From positions 62,001-126,000 of the forward strand of contig CAVOJV010000001.1 in the NCBI GenBank assembly GCA_963696325.1: a stretch of DNA of 64,000 bases. Reading direction: 5' to 3'. The notes below the pieces were generated by a model, which had not been told where the DNA came from, made no database searches, and saw nothing but the letters and a program-made list of their open reading frames with translations. Within the stretch, counting starts at the first letter, position 1. Every line of letters begins with the position of its first letter. The position numbers were made by a program, and so were the translations under genes. The stretch is from CAVOJV01 sp963696325. GTDB lineage: Bacteria > Pseudomonadota > Gammaproteobacteria > Competibacterales > Competibacteraceae. Below, in pieces: positions 43,478 to 51,859 of this stretch.

Positions 43478-45274
43478 CTAGCGACCGCGCAGGAACAACT
43501 TGTCCAATTGATCAAGCCTGAATTGCACCCACGTCGGCCGGCCGTGGTTGCACTGACCGCTGCGCTCGGTGTACTCCATATCCCGCAACAGGGCATTCAT
43601 CTCGGCTAGGCTCAGCCTGCGGTTGGCTCGCACCGAGCCGTGGCAGGCCATCGTGGAGAGCGCCCCATGGATAACATCGCGTATGCGGGTGCTGGTACCA
43701 TGGGTAGCCACGTCGGCAAGCACATCGCGCAGCAGTTGCGCCATGTCGGCCCCGGCCAGCAGGGCAGGAACCCGCCGTATGACGGCCGTCTCAGGCCCCA
43801 ATTGCGCCACCTCCAGACCTAGTTTTGAGAGAACATCGGCAGCGTTTTCTATATATTGACTTTCCTGTTGACTGACAGCGACCGTCACCGGAACCAGCAG
43901 CGGCTGGGTGCGAATCCCTTCCTGCTCCAGAGCGGCCTTGAGGCGTTCGAAGGTGATGCGCTCATGCGCCGCATGCATATCGACGACAACCAGACCAGCC
44001 GCGTTTTCGGCCAGTATGTAAATACCATGCAGTTGCGCAATGGCAAAGCCCAGGGGCGGCATTTCGGCCGCTGCTGGCGGCGCCGCAAACGGGCTCACCT
44101 CCGGCGGCGGATGCAAGCGGGCATAAGCGGCGATTTGCTCTTGCACTGGCAAGACCATGGCCTCCTGCATCTGCGGTGCCGGTGGCGCGGTAGCATACAG
44201 CAGCGTCGGGCTAGCATGTGGGGCCAGGGCAGCGTTTTCCAGGGCGGGACTTGCCGCTGTCTGCCGAGCGCCGGGACGTACCTGAGCCAGTGCCTCGTGA
44301 AGCGTGGCAAACAGAAAATCATGCACCAGCCTGGAGTCCCGGAAACGGACTTCGTGCTTGGCTGGGTGGGCATTCACATCCACCGTGGCGGGGTCCAGTT
44401 CCATATACAGCACAAAGGCCGGGTGGCGACCATGATAAAGCACATCCTGATAGGCCTGTCGCAACGCATGGCTAGCCAGCTTGTCCCATACCATACGGCC
44501 ATTGACAAAGAAATATTGCAGGTCTGTTTGACTACGGGAAAAGGCCGGCAGAACAACCCAGCCCCACAAGCGCAGTCCGGTGGTTTCCCGTTCCAGGAAT
44601 ACCGTATTCTCCACAAAGCTGCGCCCACATAACCCACCCAGCCGTTGTTCCTGCTCGGCGCGGGTGACAGCGCGAGGCAGTAAAGCGGCTGGGCGCTGAT
44701 TGTGGCACAGATTGATCTCCACACCAAACCGACTCAGGGCAATGCGCTTGACCACGCCTTCCAGGTGCGCGAATTCAGTGCGCTCGGTACGCAGGAACTT
44801 GCGACGCGCCGGGGTGTTATAAAACAAGTCGCGCACCTCCACGGTAGTTCCTACGGGGTGCGCCGCCGGTATAGGCCCCTGCTGCTGGGACTGGCCGTCT
44901 CCCAATATCTTCCAGGCGCTAGCCTGGTGGGCGCTGCGAGAAATCAAGGTAAGGCGAGATACCGCGGCAATACTGGGCAGGGCCTCACCGCGAAAACCCA
45001 GAGTGGCGACCCTGTCCAGGTCTGCAAGGCTCGCAATTTTGCTGGTGGCATGACTCATCAAGGCTAACGATAGGTCCTCCTTATGGATACCGGTACCATC
45101 ATCGCGAACCCGGATCAGTTTTACCCCTCCCTGTTCCACCTCCACTTCGATTCGGGTGGCGCCCGCATCCAGACTGTTCTCCAACAGTTCCTTGATTACG
45201 GAGGCCGGGCGTTCCACCACTTCGCCGGCGGCAATCTGATTGACCAATTCAGGGGGCAGACAATGTATGCGCAT
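43478..45274 (-). CDS. mutL: DNA mismatch repair protein MutL
   Basis: A 598-residue GHKL ATPase linking MutS to downstream repair. LPPELVNQIAAGEVVERP, ENSLDAGATRIEVEVE, RDDGTGI, MSHATSKIASL and TLGFRGEALPSIAAVSRL are complete. The linker is Pro/Ala-rich. The C-terminal domain has VVVDMHAAHERITFERL, matching the DxHAxxExxxxE motif of MutL endonucleases, so this protein may nick DNA itself. The ATG at 45274 fits the family start; a GTG five codons upstream is possible. Confidence 0.95.
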   Translation of the reverse strand: MRIHCLPPELVNQIAAGEVVERPASVIKELLENSLDAGATRIEVEVEQGGVKLIRVRDDGTGIHKEDLSLALMSHATSKIASLADLDRVATLGFRGEALPSIAAVSRLTLISRSAHQASAWKILGDGQSQQQGPIPAAHPVGTTVEVRDLFYNTPARRKFLRTERTEFAHLEGVVKRIALSRFGVEINLCHNQRPAALLPRAVTRAEQEQRLGGLCGRSFVENTVFLERETTGLRLWGWVVLPAFSRSQTDLQYFFVNGRMVWDKLASHALRQAYQDVLYHGRHPAFVLYMELDPATVDVNAHPAKHEVRFRDSRLVHDFLFATLHEALAQVRPGARQTAASPALENAALAPHASPTLLYATAPPAPQMQEAMVLPVQEQIAAYARLHPPPEVSPFAAPPAAAEMPPLGFAIAQLHGIYILAENAAGLVVVDMHAAHERITFERLKAALEQEGIRTQPLLVPVTVAVSQQESQYIENAADVLSKLGLEVAQLGPETAVIRRVPALLAGADMAQLLRDVLADVATHGTSTRIRDVIHGALSTMACHGSVRANRRLSLAEMNALLRDMEYTERSGQCNHGRPTWVQFRLDQLDKLFLRGR

Positions 45275-45328
45275 GCTTGCGGGAAGCACGGTGGGCGGTC
45301 AGCCAAATGCCCACCGTGCCTTAACAAT

Positions 45329-46483
45329 TTACTTGATGACGTCTAGCAACGACTTCAGGATAAGCTGGGCGGTAGGCGAATTATCAGGCTGGCCCTGGGC
45401 ATTTTGAACCACTACCAGCGTCTGTGAGCCCTGTCCAGCCAGACGGACCCGGTAACGCATACCCGGTGGAGGCGGACTATCCTTTCTCCAGAACGCCAAT
45501 CCGGAGAAGAGACCTTTGCTTTCCTTGCGCTCAACCAGGGGATCATTGTACTCAACCACGTAGAGGCCCTGACTACGGTTCTGGTCCTCCAACACGAAAT
45601 TGCTCCCATCCAGCGCCAATCCCACCAGGCGCCAAGCACGAGCATAATTTTCATCGATAACCAGGGTTTTCTGGCCATCGGCGGCATCCTGCAGACGCAC
45701 CTTGGGGGTCTGTGGATTGGCAGCCTTGGCAAGTTGAGTTTCAGCACGTTTTTCGGAGGCCCCCAGATAGATCATGAGGCGCCGCAGCATTTCCGCCTCC
45801 AACTCGGGATCGGCGGGACGTGGTTGCCATTTAATCGTTTCGCTCTGGCGCTGCCCTACCCCACCCTGAGCCACTTCCTCGACACCGTAGTGAGTGAGAT
45901 AAATTTCAGTAGCGCCGGAACCCGGCTCCAGCCGAACCCGGAATCTATCACGGGTTGGTGCCGAATAAGCAAAATCGAGGGCCTTGCCGAGAACAGCTCG
46001 GATGCCATCCTTGGGTATATCAGCCCGGTTCTCGATCCAATCCGTCTCCATGATGCCGATGCGGGGATCATCCTTCTTTAGGATAAACCCGTTAGTGGTC
46101 CAGAATTCCCTGACTCGCGGCCAGAGCCGGGCGGGATCTTGCTCCACCACCAGCCACCGCCGGTTACCATCCCGCTCCATATGCATACCGGCCTGATCCG
46201 GCAAAACCGCTTCGGATTTAGCTATCTGACTACCACCAGGACGCTCGCTGGCATAATCGGAAAAGCTAGCGGAACTAGTAGGATTTAGTTCAGGGACTAC
46301 CAAGGTGTCGTCGATGGTGGAAGCCGTCAAATCCGGCGGCACCTCCAAAGGAGAGAGCACCTTACTTTGCCGGTAATCAGGCCGCCGGTCTGGAAGCAGG
46401 CTGTCAGCGGCAGAGCACGCCATCACCATCACCGCTAGGCAGGTCAACGCCATCACTCGAAACAGGGTTCGCACGAATTGCAT
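45329..46483 (-). CDS. bamC: Outer membrane protein assembly factor BamC
   Basis: A 384-residue lipoprotein of the BAM complex. The signal peptide ends in a lipobox (VMVMAC, Cys at about residue 23). The characteristic BamC unstructured segment follows (DYRQSKVLSPLEVPPDLT), then two helix-grip domains. The ATG at 46483 is chosen; a longer in-frame reading would put a non-signal stretch first. It follows dapA by 19 bases, as in E. coli. Confidence 0.92.
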   Translation of the reverse strand: MQFVRTLFRVMALTCLAVMVMACSAADSLLPDRRPDYRQSKVLSPLEVPPDLTASTIDDTLVVPELNPTSSASFSDYASERPGGSQIAKSEAVLPDQAGMHMERDGNRRWLVVEQDPARLWPRVREFWTTNGFILKKDDPRIGIMETDWIENRADIPKDGIRAVLGKALDFAYSAPTRDRFRVRLEPGSGATEIYLTHYGVEEVAQGGVGQRQSETIKWQPRPADPELEAEMLRRLMIYLGASEKRAETQLAKAANPQTPKVRLQDAADGQKTLVIDENYARAWRLVGLALDGSNFVLEDQNRSQGLYVVEYNDPLVERKESKGLFSGLAFWRKDSPPPPGMRYRVRLAGQGSQTLVVVQNAQGQPDNSPTAQLILKSLLDVIK

Positions 46484-46502
46484 GGATTTCAGCCTGAAGA
46501 AC

Positions 46503-47378
46503 TCAAAGGGCGCCGGCCTGGTGCATGGCCTGCCGAACACTGGCCTGAAACTGCTCCGACAGGGGCGTAAGAGGCAGTCGTATCCCAGTGGGTATCAAGC
46601 CCAACTGCGCGACTGCCCATTTCACTGGAATGGGATTGGACTCCAGGAACAAAGCCTTGTGCAGAGCCTCCAGGCGGCCGTTGATGCGTTCGACCTCGGC
46701 GCGGTCACCGGCCAGAGCGGCCGCACACAGATCGTGCATGGCGCGCGGGACGACATTAGCGGTCACCGAGATAGTACCCTTGGCGCCATTGAGGATGGCC
46801 TCGGCGCCAATGGCGTCATCACCGCTGAAGATGTCCATGCGGGTGCCGCAGCGCGCCACCAGCTCGCGCATCCGCGCGAGGCTCCCGCTGGCCTCCTTGA
46901 TACCAACAATATTAGGAATATCAGCGAGGCGCGCCACCGTATCTGGCTGCATGTCGCAGGCGGTGCGGCCCGGCACGTTGTAGAGGATCTGCGGGATAGG
47001 GACGCTGTCGGCAATCAGCTTGTAGTGGCGGTACAATCCTTCCTGGGTAGGTTTATTGTAATACGGCGTTACCAACAGACACGCATCGGCGCCCACCTGC
47101 ATTGCTGCACGGGTCAAGTGCAGAGCCTCGCTGGTGGAGTTCGCCCCAGTGCCCGCGATCACCGGGATGCGGCCCTTAACCAGTTCCACTACCCGGCGTA
47201 TCACTGTACAGTGCTCATCGGTATCCAAGGTCGCGGACTCACCGGTGGTGCCGACAGCCACGATGGCATCGGTACGATTCTCCAGGTGAAATGCCACGAG
47301 GCGCGCCAATGCCTCAGAATCCAGGTCACCCTCCGCGGTCATTGGGGTCACCATCGCCACCATGCTGCCATGGAACAT
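46503..47378 (-). CDS. dapA: 4-hydroxy-tetrahydrodipicolinate synthase
   Basis: A 291-residue TIM-barrel enzyme condensing pyruvate with aspartate semialdehyde in lysine/diaminopimelate synthesis. VGTTGESATL, VTPYYNKPTQEGLY, ILYNVPGRTACDM (catalytic Tyr) and VGIKEASGSLARM (Schiff-base Lys) are visible, then FSGDDAIG and a normal end. The ATG at 47378, eight bases after GGAG, is chosen over an upstream in-frame start. First gene of dapA-bamC. Confidence 0.97.
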   Translation of the reverse strand: MFHGSMVAMVTPMTAEGDLDSEALARLVAFHLENRTDAIVAVGTTGESATLDTDEHCTVIRRVVELVKGRIPVIAGTGANSTSEALHLTRAAMQVGADACLLVTPYYNKPTQEGLYRHYKLIADSVPIPQILYNVPGRTACDMQPDTVARLADIPNIVGIKEASGSLARMRELVARCGTRMDIFSGDDAIGAEAILNGAKGTISVTANVVPRAMHDLCAAALAGDRAEVERINGRLEALHKALFLESNPIPVKWAVAQLGLIPTGIRLPLTPLSEQFQASVRQAMHQAGAL

Positions 47379-47549
47379 AGAATATCTCCATTTATATAAG
47401 TAATTATGGCATGGTACGTGGCCAGGGCGAGGTTGACAAGCATCCACTTGGGCTCGCCCTAGAGGTTGTTTTCACCTTTGTTTGATGAATGTACACTGCG
47501 CATATTGTTGATAGTTGCCGCGCCAATATCCTCACTGGAATACCTGCCC

Positions 47550-48080
47550 GTGAAAAATTATTTGGTTATCTCCGCCTTGGGAGAAGATCGTCCTAGTCTC
47601 GTCAATGAACTGACCCGGGTTATTTTAGAGTGCGACTGCAGCATTGCGGATAGCCGCATGACGATACTAGGGGGTGAATTTGCCGCCATTTTGATGATAC
47701 AGGGCAACTGGAATACGCTGGCCAAGCTGGAGGTACAGTTAAAGAAACTCGAACACCCTCTGGCAATGACGATTACCGCCAAGCGCACCGAGTTACGCAA
47801 ACCGCGTAGCAATGTCTTGCCCTATGCGGTAGAAGTGATTGCCATGGATCAACCAGGCATCGTGCACAGTCTGGCGAATTTTTTCTCAAGCCGCGGCATC
47901 ACCATCGAAGAATTGGTCACGCGCGGCTACAGCGCTCCCCATACTGGCACCCCCATGTTCTCCGTCAATATGGCCATCGGTATTCAAGCCACTATGCACA
48001 TCGCGATGTTACGGGAAGAATTCATGGACTTTTGCGATGAACTCAATCTGGACGCGGTCATAGAACCAGTCAAGGGTTAA
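47550..48080 (+). CDS. gcvR: GcvR-like ACT-domain regulator
   Basis: About 176 residues with two ACT domains: KNYLVISALGEDRPSLVNEL near the start, then YAVEVIAMDQPGIVHSLANFF. GcvR in E. coli represses the glycine-cleavage operon by binding GcvA. In E. coli, gcvR also lies divergent next to dapA-bamC, as here, which supports the assignment. The start is uncertain; a GTG at 47550 fits homologues, and a TTG at 47466 would add 28 residues. Confidence 0.85.
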   Translation: MKNYLVISALGEDRPSLVNELTRVILECDCSIADSRMTILGGEFAAILMIQGNWNTLAKLEVQLKKLEHPLAMTITAKRTELRKPRSNVLPYAVEVIAMDQPGIVHSLANFFSSRGITIEELVTRGYSAPHTGTPMFSVNMAIGIQATMHIAMLREEFMDFCDELNLDAVIEPVKG

Positions 48081-48156
48081 CACTGTTACTCAAACTGGTA
48101 CTCAAACAACTTTGCACATCCTTGGCGGCACCCAGCCGTCAGCGCTTAGGACCTCA

Positions 48157-49569
48157 ATGAACAGCGACCACGCTAAGCGTCTTTTCGTGCTCGATACCAA
48201 TGTATTGATGCACGATCCTACCGCTCTGTTTCGCTTTAAAGAGCACGACATTCACCTACCCATGATGGTCCTGGAGGAACTTGACCGCGCCAAGAAGGGC
48301 CTCTCTGAGGTAGCCCGCAATGTCCGCCAGGTAAGCCGTTTCCTGGATGAACTAATGGCTGGGGCCAGCAAAGAGGCAATCGACCAGGGATTACCCCTGC
48401 CAGCACCCTACAACAAGGCAAATGCGCAGAATGCGCAGGTGGGGGGCAAGTTGTTCTTTCAAACCCGCCCTATTCCCGCAGTATTGCCAGTGCTACTGCC
48501 AGGCAACGCGCCGGACAACGACATCCTGAGTGTCGCCATGGCGCTTCAGGAGGAACACCGCACCCTGCGTGTTACCCTGGTATCCAAGGACATAAACCTG
48601 CGCATTAAGGCGACCATTCTCGGCATTCATGCCGAGGATTACTACAACGACCAGGTGCTGGACGATGTCAACCTGCTTTACAGTGGCACCCGGGACATAG
48701 CGGCTGACTTCTGGGAGGCCCACAGCAAGGATATGGAGTCCTGGCAGGAGAGCGGACGAACCTTCTATCGGGTGTGTGGTCCTGACGTCACCAGCTGGTA
48801 TCCTAATCAATGCCTGTGCATGCGGGACGAACAGGGAGGCGCATTCATCGTCCGGCGCAATACCGACGACACCGCCACCATTGAACTTCTGAAGGACTAT
48901 ACTACGCCCAATCACGCGATATGGGGCATCAGCGCGCGCAACCACGAACAGAACTTTGCTCTTAATTTGTTGCTGGACCCGGATATCGATTTTGTCTCCT
49001 TGCTGGGCGCAGCCGGCACCGGCAAGACCTTGCTGGCACTGGCCGCGGGCCTGGCGCAAACCCTCGACAATAAACGTTACCGCGAGATCATCATGACCCG
49101 TGTAACGGTACCGGTCGGCGAGGACATCGGTTTCCTGCCCGGCACCGAGGAGGAAAAGATGACGCCCTGGATGGGCGCTTTGATGGACAACTTGGAAGTC
49201 CTATCCAACACGCATGAGAACGGCGATTGGGGTCGGGCTGCCACCCAGGATCTGCTGAGCAGCAGGATCAAAATCCGCTCGCTGAATTTCATGCGTGGCC
49301 GCACCTTTCAGAGCAAGTACCTGATCATCGATGAGGCGCAGAACCTAACCTCCAAACAAATGAAGACCTTGATCACCCGCGCTGGTCCCCACACCAAGGT
49401 GGTGTGCCTGGGCAACATCGCCCAGATCGACACGCCTTACCTGTCAGAAACCACCTCGGGTCTTACCTACGTGGTAGATCGCTTTAAGACCTGGCCCCAT
49501 GCGGGTCATATCACCTTGCTGCGCGGCGAACGCTCGCGATTGGCGGAATTCGCTTCGGAAGTGCTGTGA
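48157..49569 (+). CDS. PIN-PhoH fusion ATPase (YlaK/PhoH2 type)
   Basis: A 470-residue protein. Residues about 5-160 form a PIN nuclease-like domain (RLFVLDTNVLMHDP, PDNDILSVAMAL, LVSKDINLRIKA) with the acidic residues in place. The C-terminal PhoH ATPase has Walker A LGAAGTGKTLLALAAGL, KMTPWMGALMDNL and YLIIDEAQNLT. Related PhoH2 proteins act as RNA helicases with RNase activity in a few species. No small antitoxin-like gene precedes it. The ATG at 48157 with TAGGA upstream is chosen. Confidence 0.92.
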   Translation: MNSDHAKRLFVLDTNVLMHDPTALFRFKEHDIHLPMMVLEELDRAKKGLSEVARNVRQVSRFLDELMAGASKEAIDQGLPLPAPYNKANAQNAQVGGKLFFQTRPIPAVLPVLLPGNAPDNDILSVAMALQEEHRTLRVTLVSKDINLRIKATILGIHAEDYYNDQVLDDVNLLYSGTRDIAADFWEAHSKDMESWQESGRTFYRVCGPDVTSWYPNQCLCMRDEQGGAFIVRRNTDDTATIELLKDYTTPNHAIWGISARNHEQNFALNLLLDPDIDFVSLLGAAGTGKTLLALAAGLAQTLDNKRYREIIMTRVTVPVGEDIGFLPGTEEEKMTPWMGALMDNLEVLSNTHENGDWGRAATQDLLSSRIKIRSLNFMRGRTFQSKYLIIDEAQNLTSKQMKTLITRAGPHTKVVCLGNIAQIDTPYLSETTSGLTYVVDRFKTWPHAGHITLLRGERSRLAEFASEVL

Positions 49570-49590
49570 CGGGCCCAGGAAATCGCGGTC

Positions 49591-50679
49591 TCATGCCTCG
49601 CTGACCCGCGACGCTTTTGCGGGTGATTCCTGGATGGTCCGCCGTGGCCAGGCCTTCAGCACAGCCTGCACCACGGTGGCCAGCGGTATGGCGAAGAATA
49701 CCCCCCAGAATCCCCACAACCCCCCGAACACCAGTACGGCAACGATGATAGCGATAGGGTGCAAATCCACCACTTCGGAGAACAGCAGGGGCACCAGTAT
49801 ATTGCCATCCAGCGCCTGGATAATGGTATAAGCCACGATGAGCCACATGAACTCCGAACCCCAGCCCCACTGAAAGAAGGCGACAATAGCCACTGGAAAA
49901 GTCACCACCGCAGCGCCGATGTAGGGCACGATGACCGACAGTCCCACCATAAGACCCAACAGCATGGCGAATTGCAGCTCCATATAAGTGAACGCGGCCA
50001 CGCTCGCCGCCCAGACGATCACGACCTCCCAGAACTTGCCACGCACGTAATTGCCCATTTGCAAGTCCACCTCCCGCCATACCTGCTGGGTCAGTGTGTA
50101 GTCACTGGGCAGGAAACTGTGAAACCACAGCAGAATACGGTCTTTATCCTTGAGGAAAAAAAAGACCAGCAGAGGTACCAGGACCAGGTACACGATAATC
50201 GTGATAAAACCCACCACCGAGGCTAAGGACCAGGACAAGATTTTTTGGCCGATGCCGGCGATTTCAGTCTTTATTGTCGCAATCACTTCCAGCACCTGGG
50301 TCTCGGTTATGAACTGTGGATACATGGCCGGCAGGCCGAGCAGCAGGTCCTGCCCCTTGACAAGCATGGTGGGGAACTGTTGAACCAGTTGGGTTAACTG
50401 GCGTGACAGCAGCGGCAAAAGTCCCAACGACAAGAACAGTACGAAGGTGATAAATAGGGTGAACACTGCCAACACCGCTGGCAACCGCGGCAGCGACTGG
50501 CGTTCCAGCAGTTGCACCAAGCCCTCCAGCAAATAAGCGATTACGATACCGGCGATCACGGGGGTCAGCATGTTGCCGATTAGCAGAATGACGGCGGTGA
50601 CTACCATCAACAACACCAACAGGATGACCGCCTGAGGATCGTTCAGATAGCGCTGGAACCAGTCGCTGATTATTTTCAT
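49591..50679 (-). CDS. AI-2E family transporter (PerM/YhhT type)
   Basis: A 362-residue membrane protein with about eight helices. The conserved region VPYIGAAVVTFPVAIVAF and LDGNILVPLLFSEVVDLHPI, and the GLWGFWGVFFAIPLATV end, are typical of the AI-2E/UPF0118 family. Some members export AI-2 or sodium/proton; the substrate cannot be deduced. It converges with the PIN-PhoH gene. The C terminus is short and charged. Confidence 0.9.
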   Translation of the reverse strand: MKIISDWFQRYLNDPQAVILLVLLMVVTAVILLIGNMLTPVIAGIVIAYLLEGLVQLLERQSLPRLPAVLAVFTLFITFVLFLSLGLLPLLSRQLTQLVQQFPTMLVKGQDLLLGLPAMYPQFITETQVLEVIATIKTEIAGIGQKILSWSLASVVGFITIIVYLVLVPLLVFFFLKDKDRILLWFHSFLPSDYTLTQQVWREVDLQMGNYVRGKFWEVVIVWAASVAAFTYMELQFAMLLGLMVGLSVIVPYIGAAVVTFPVAIVAFFQWGWGSEFMWLIVAYTIIQALDGNILVPLLFSEVVDLHPIAIIVAVLVFGGLWGFWGVFFAIPLATVVQAVLKAWPRRTIQESPAKASRVSEA

Positions 50680-50742
50680 TTCACCAACTCGTTATAACGA
50701 TGTGCCGATCCGCAAACAATGTCATGGTAATCGGCACTTCGT

Positions 50743-51316
50743 TCACTGACCCATTAGGTCCAACAGAGCGTCATCCTGGAGCAAACGTCGTAGAGCTTCG
50801 GCCACGACATCGTTGATAATGGCCTCGTTTTCAACTTCGTCAGGCGGAGTCAATGCCTGGCGAGTTTTGCTAGCCCGATATTGGCTAGTTAGCGTGCGCC
50901 CGCCATTGCGGGTCACCGCGCGGATGGCGGCTTCCACCCGCACCTCTTTTCTCATTGGGTCCCCAGACGCAATATAGTCAATACGCTGGATCTCGACGCG
51001 CATGGCGAGAGGAGTACTTGTTTGATCCAAGGTCACTTTGAATCCATCGGCGCCCAGCCGCTCGGCCAGCGCCTGGCGAATCACCGGTGCCACCTCTGTC
51101 CGCGGGCTGATAAAGGCGGTGTCATATAACCCACCGCGGGTGCCAAAACGCGCGACAGGGCGCTGGTCCACCACTTCCAACGCCAGACTCCGCCCCCGGC
51201 CAATCAGGATAACTCCGAGCATCGATCAACGGCTTGATAGCCACGGTCTGTGGACTCAAAGCACAGCCGCCAAGCATGGCTGCCAGTGCGATTCCCAGCC
51301 AGGGACGGATTTTCAT
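50743..51316 (-). pseudogene. YajG-like lipoprotein, frame-broken
   Basis: The first frame from an ATG at 51316 gives a lipoprotein signal (WLGIALAAMLGGC, lipobox LGGC) and SPQTVAIKPLIDAR. The second frame, one base on, gives GRGRSLALEVVDQRPVARFG, SAPVIRQ-like TEVAPVIRQALAERLGADGF and RALTPPDEV-type C-terminal text to 50743. Together they form about 190 residues, the length of E. coli YajG (192), and the shape matches: lipoprotein, N-terminal beta, C-terminal short helices. The break lies between about 51195 and 51235 and one extra base explains it. The functional role of YajG is unknown. Confidence 0.78.
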
Positions 51317-51859
51317 ACCTCCCCTCCTTAATTGATGTATGAACGTTGATGTTATTAGTTTTCACTAGCAGCGCGTTGTGCCAGCACGCAATCTCCCAAC
51401 CTAGCAACGCCAGCGCCGTACAGATTCAAATTAGGCAAGCTTGACCATCATAATTTATGTATATTTTTTATATCATGGTTAACATGAACCGTGGCGGCCT
51501 AAGAATAGTAGCATCGTGATTACAATCATAGTGCGCCGCACCAATATAGTGCAGAGCATGGCTGATCTCAAAAATTATTGCGCATCGCAGCATTGGCAGG
51601 GATGTTTTTAAATTATCCCTTGCGTTATGGTCGTTATCACATCACCAGCGGTTTTACTATAAATATTTCGTCAAATAATTTATTTTATTCACTATTGACC
51701 ATCCCAAAAAACATCTGGTCCAGGCGGATTAAGCAATTGAAATTGATGAAAATTGAAATTTTGATGCAACCAAACTTATTAAACCTGGTCCGTTAATTGC
51801 TGAGGTAACAATTTAGAAAACATTCAGATGGCATCATACTTTTAGGAGAGGTGACCCCT
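51317..51859. promoter_or_regulatory. Long AT-rich intergenic region before prkA
   Basis: About 540 bases, AT-rich compared with the flanking genes, with no credible gene. It should carry promoters of prkA and of the YajG-like gene. I found no convincing -35/-10 and no true sigma-54 site (a GG/TT half-match at 51592-51610 lacks the -12 GC). The length suggests multi-input regulation of the prkA operon; this is inference. Confidence 0.5.

Noticed and set aside
51592..51610. Sigma-54-like site upstream of prkA (TTGGCAGG...TTTTT)
   Set aside because: The -24 half is good but the essential GC of the -12 half is missing.
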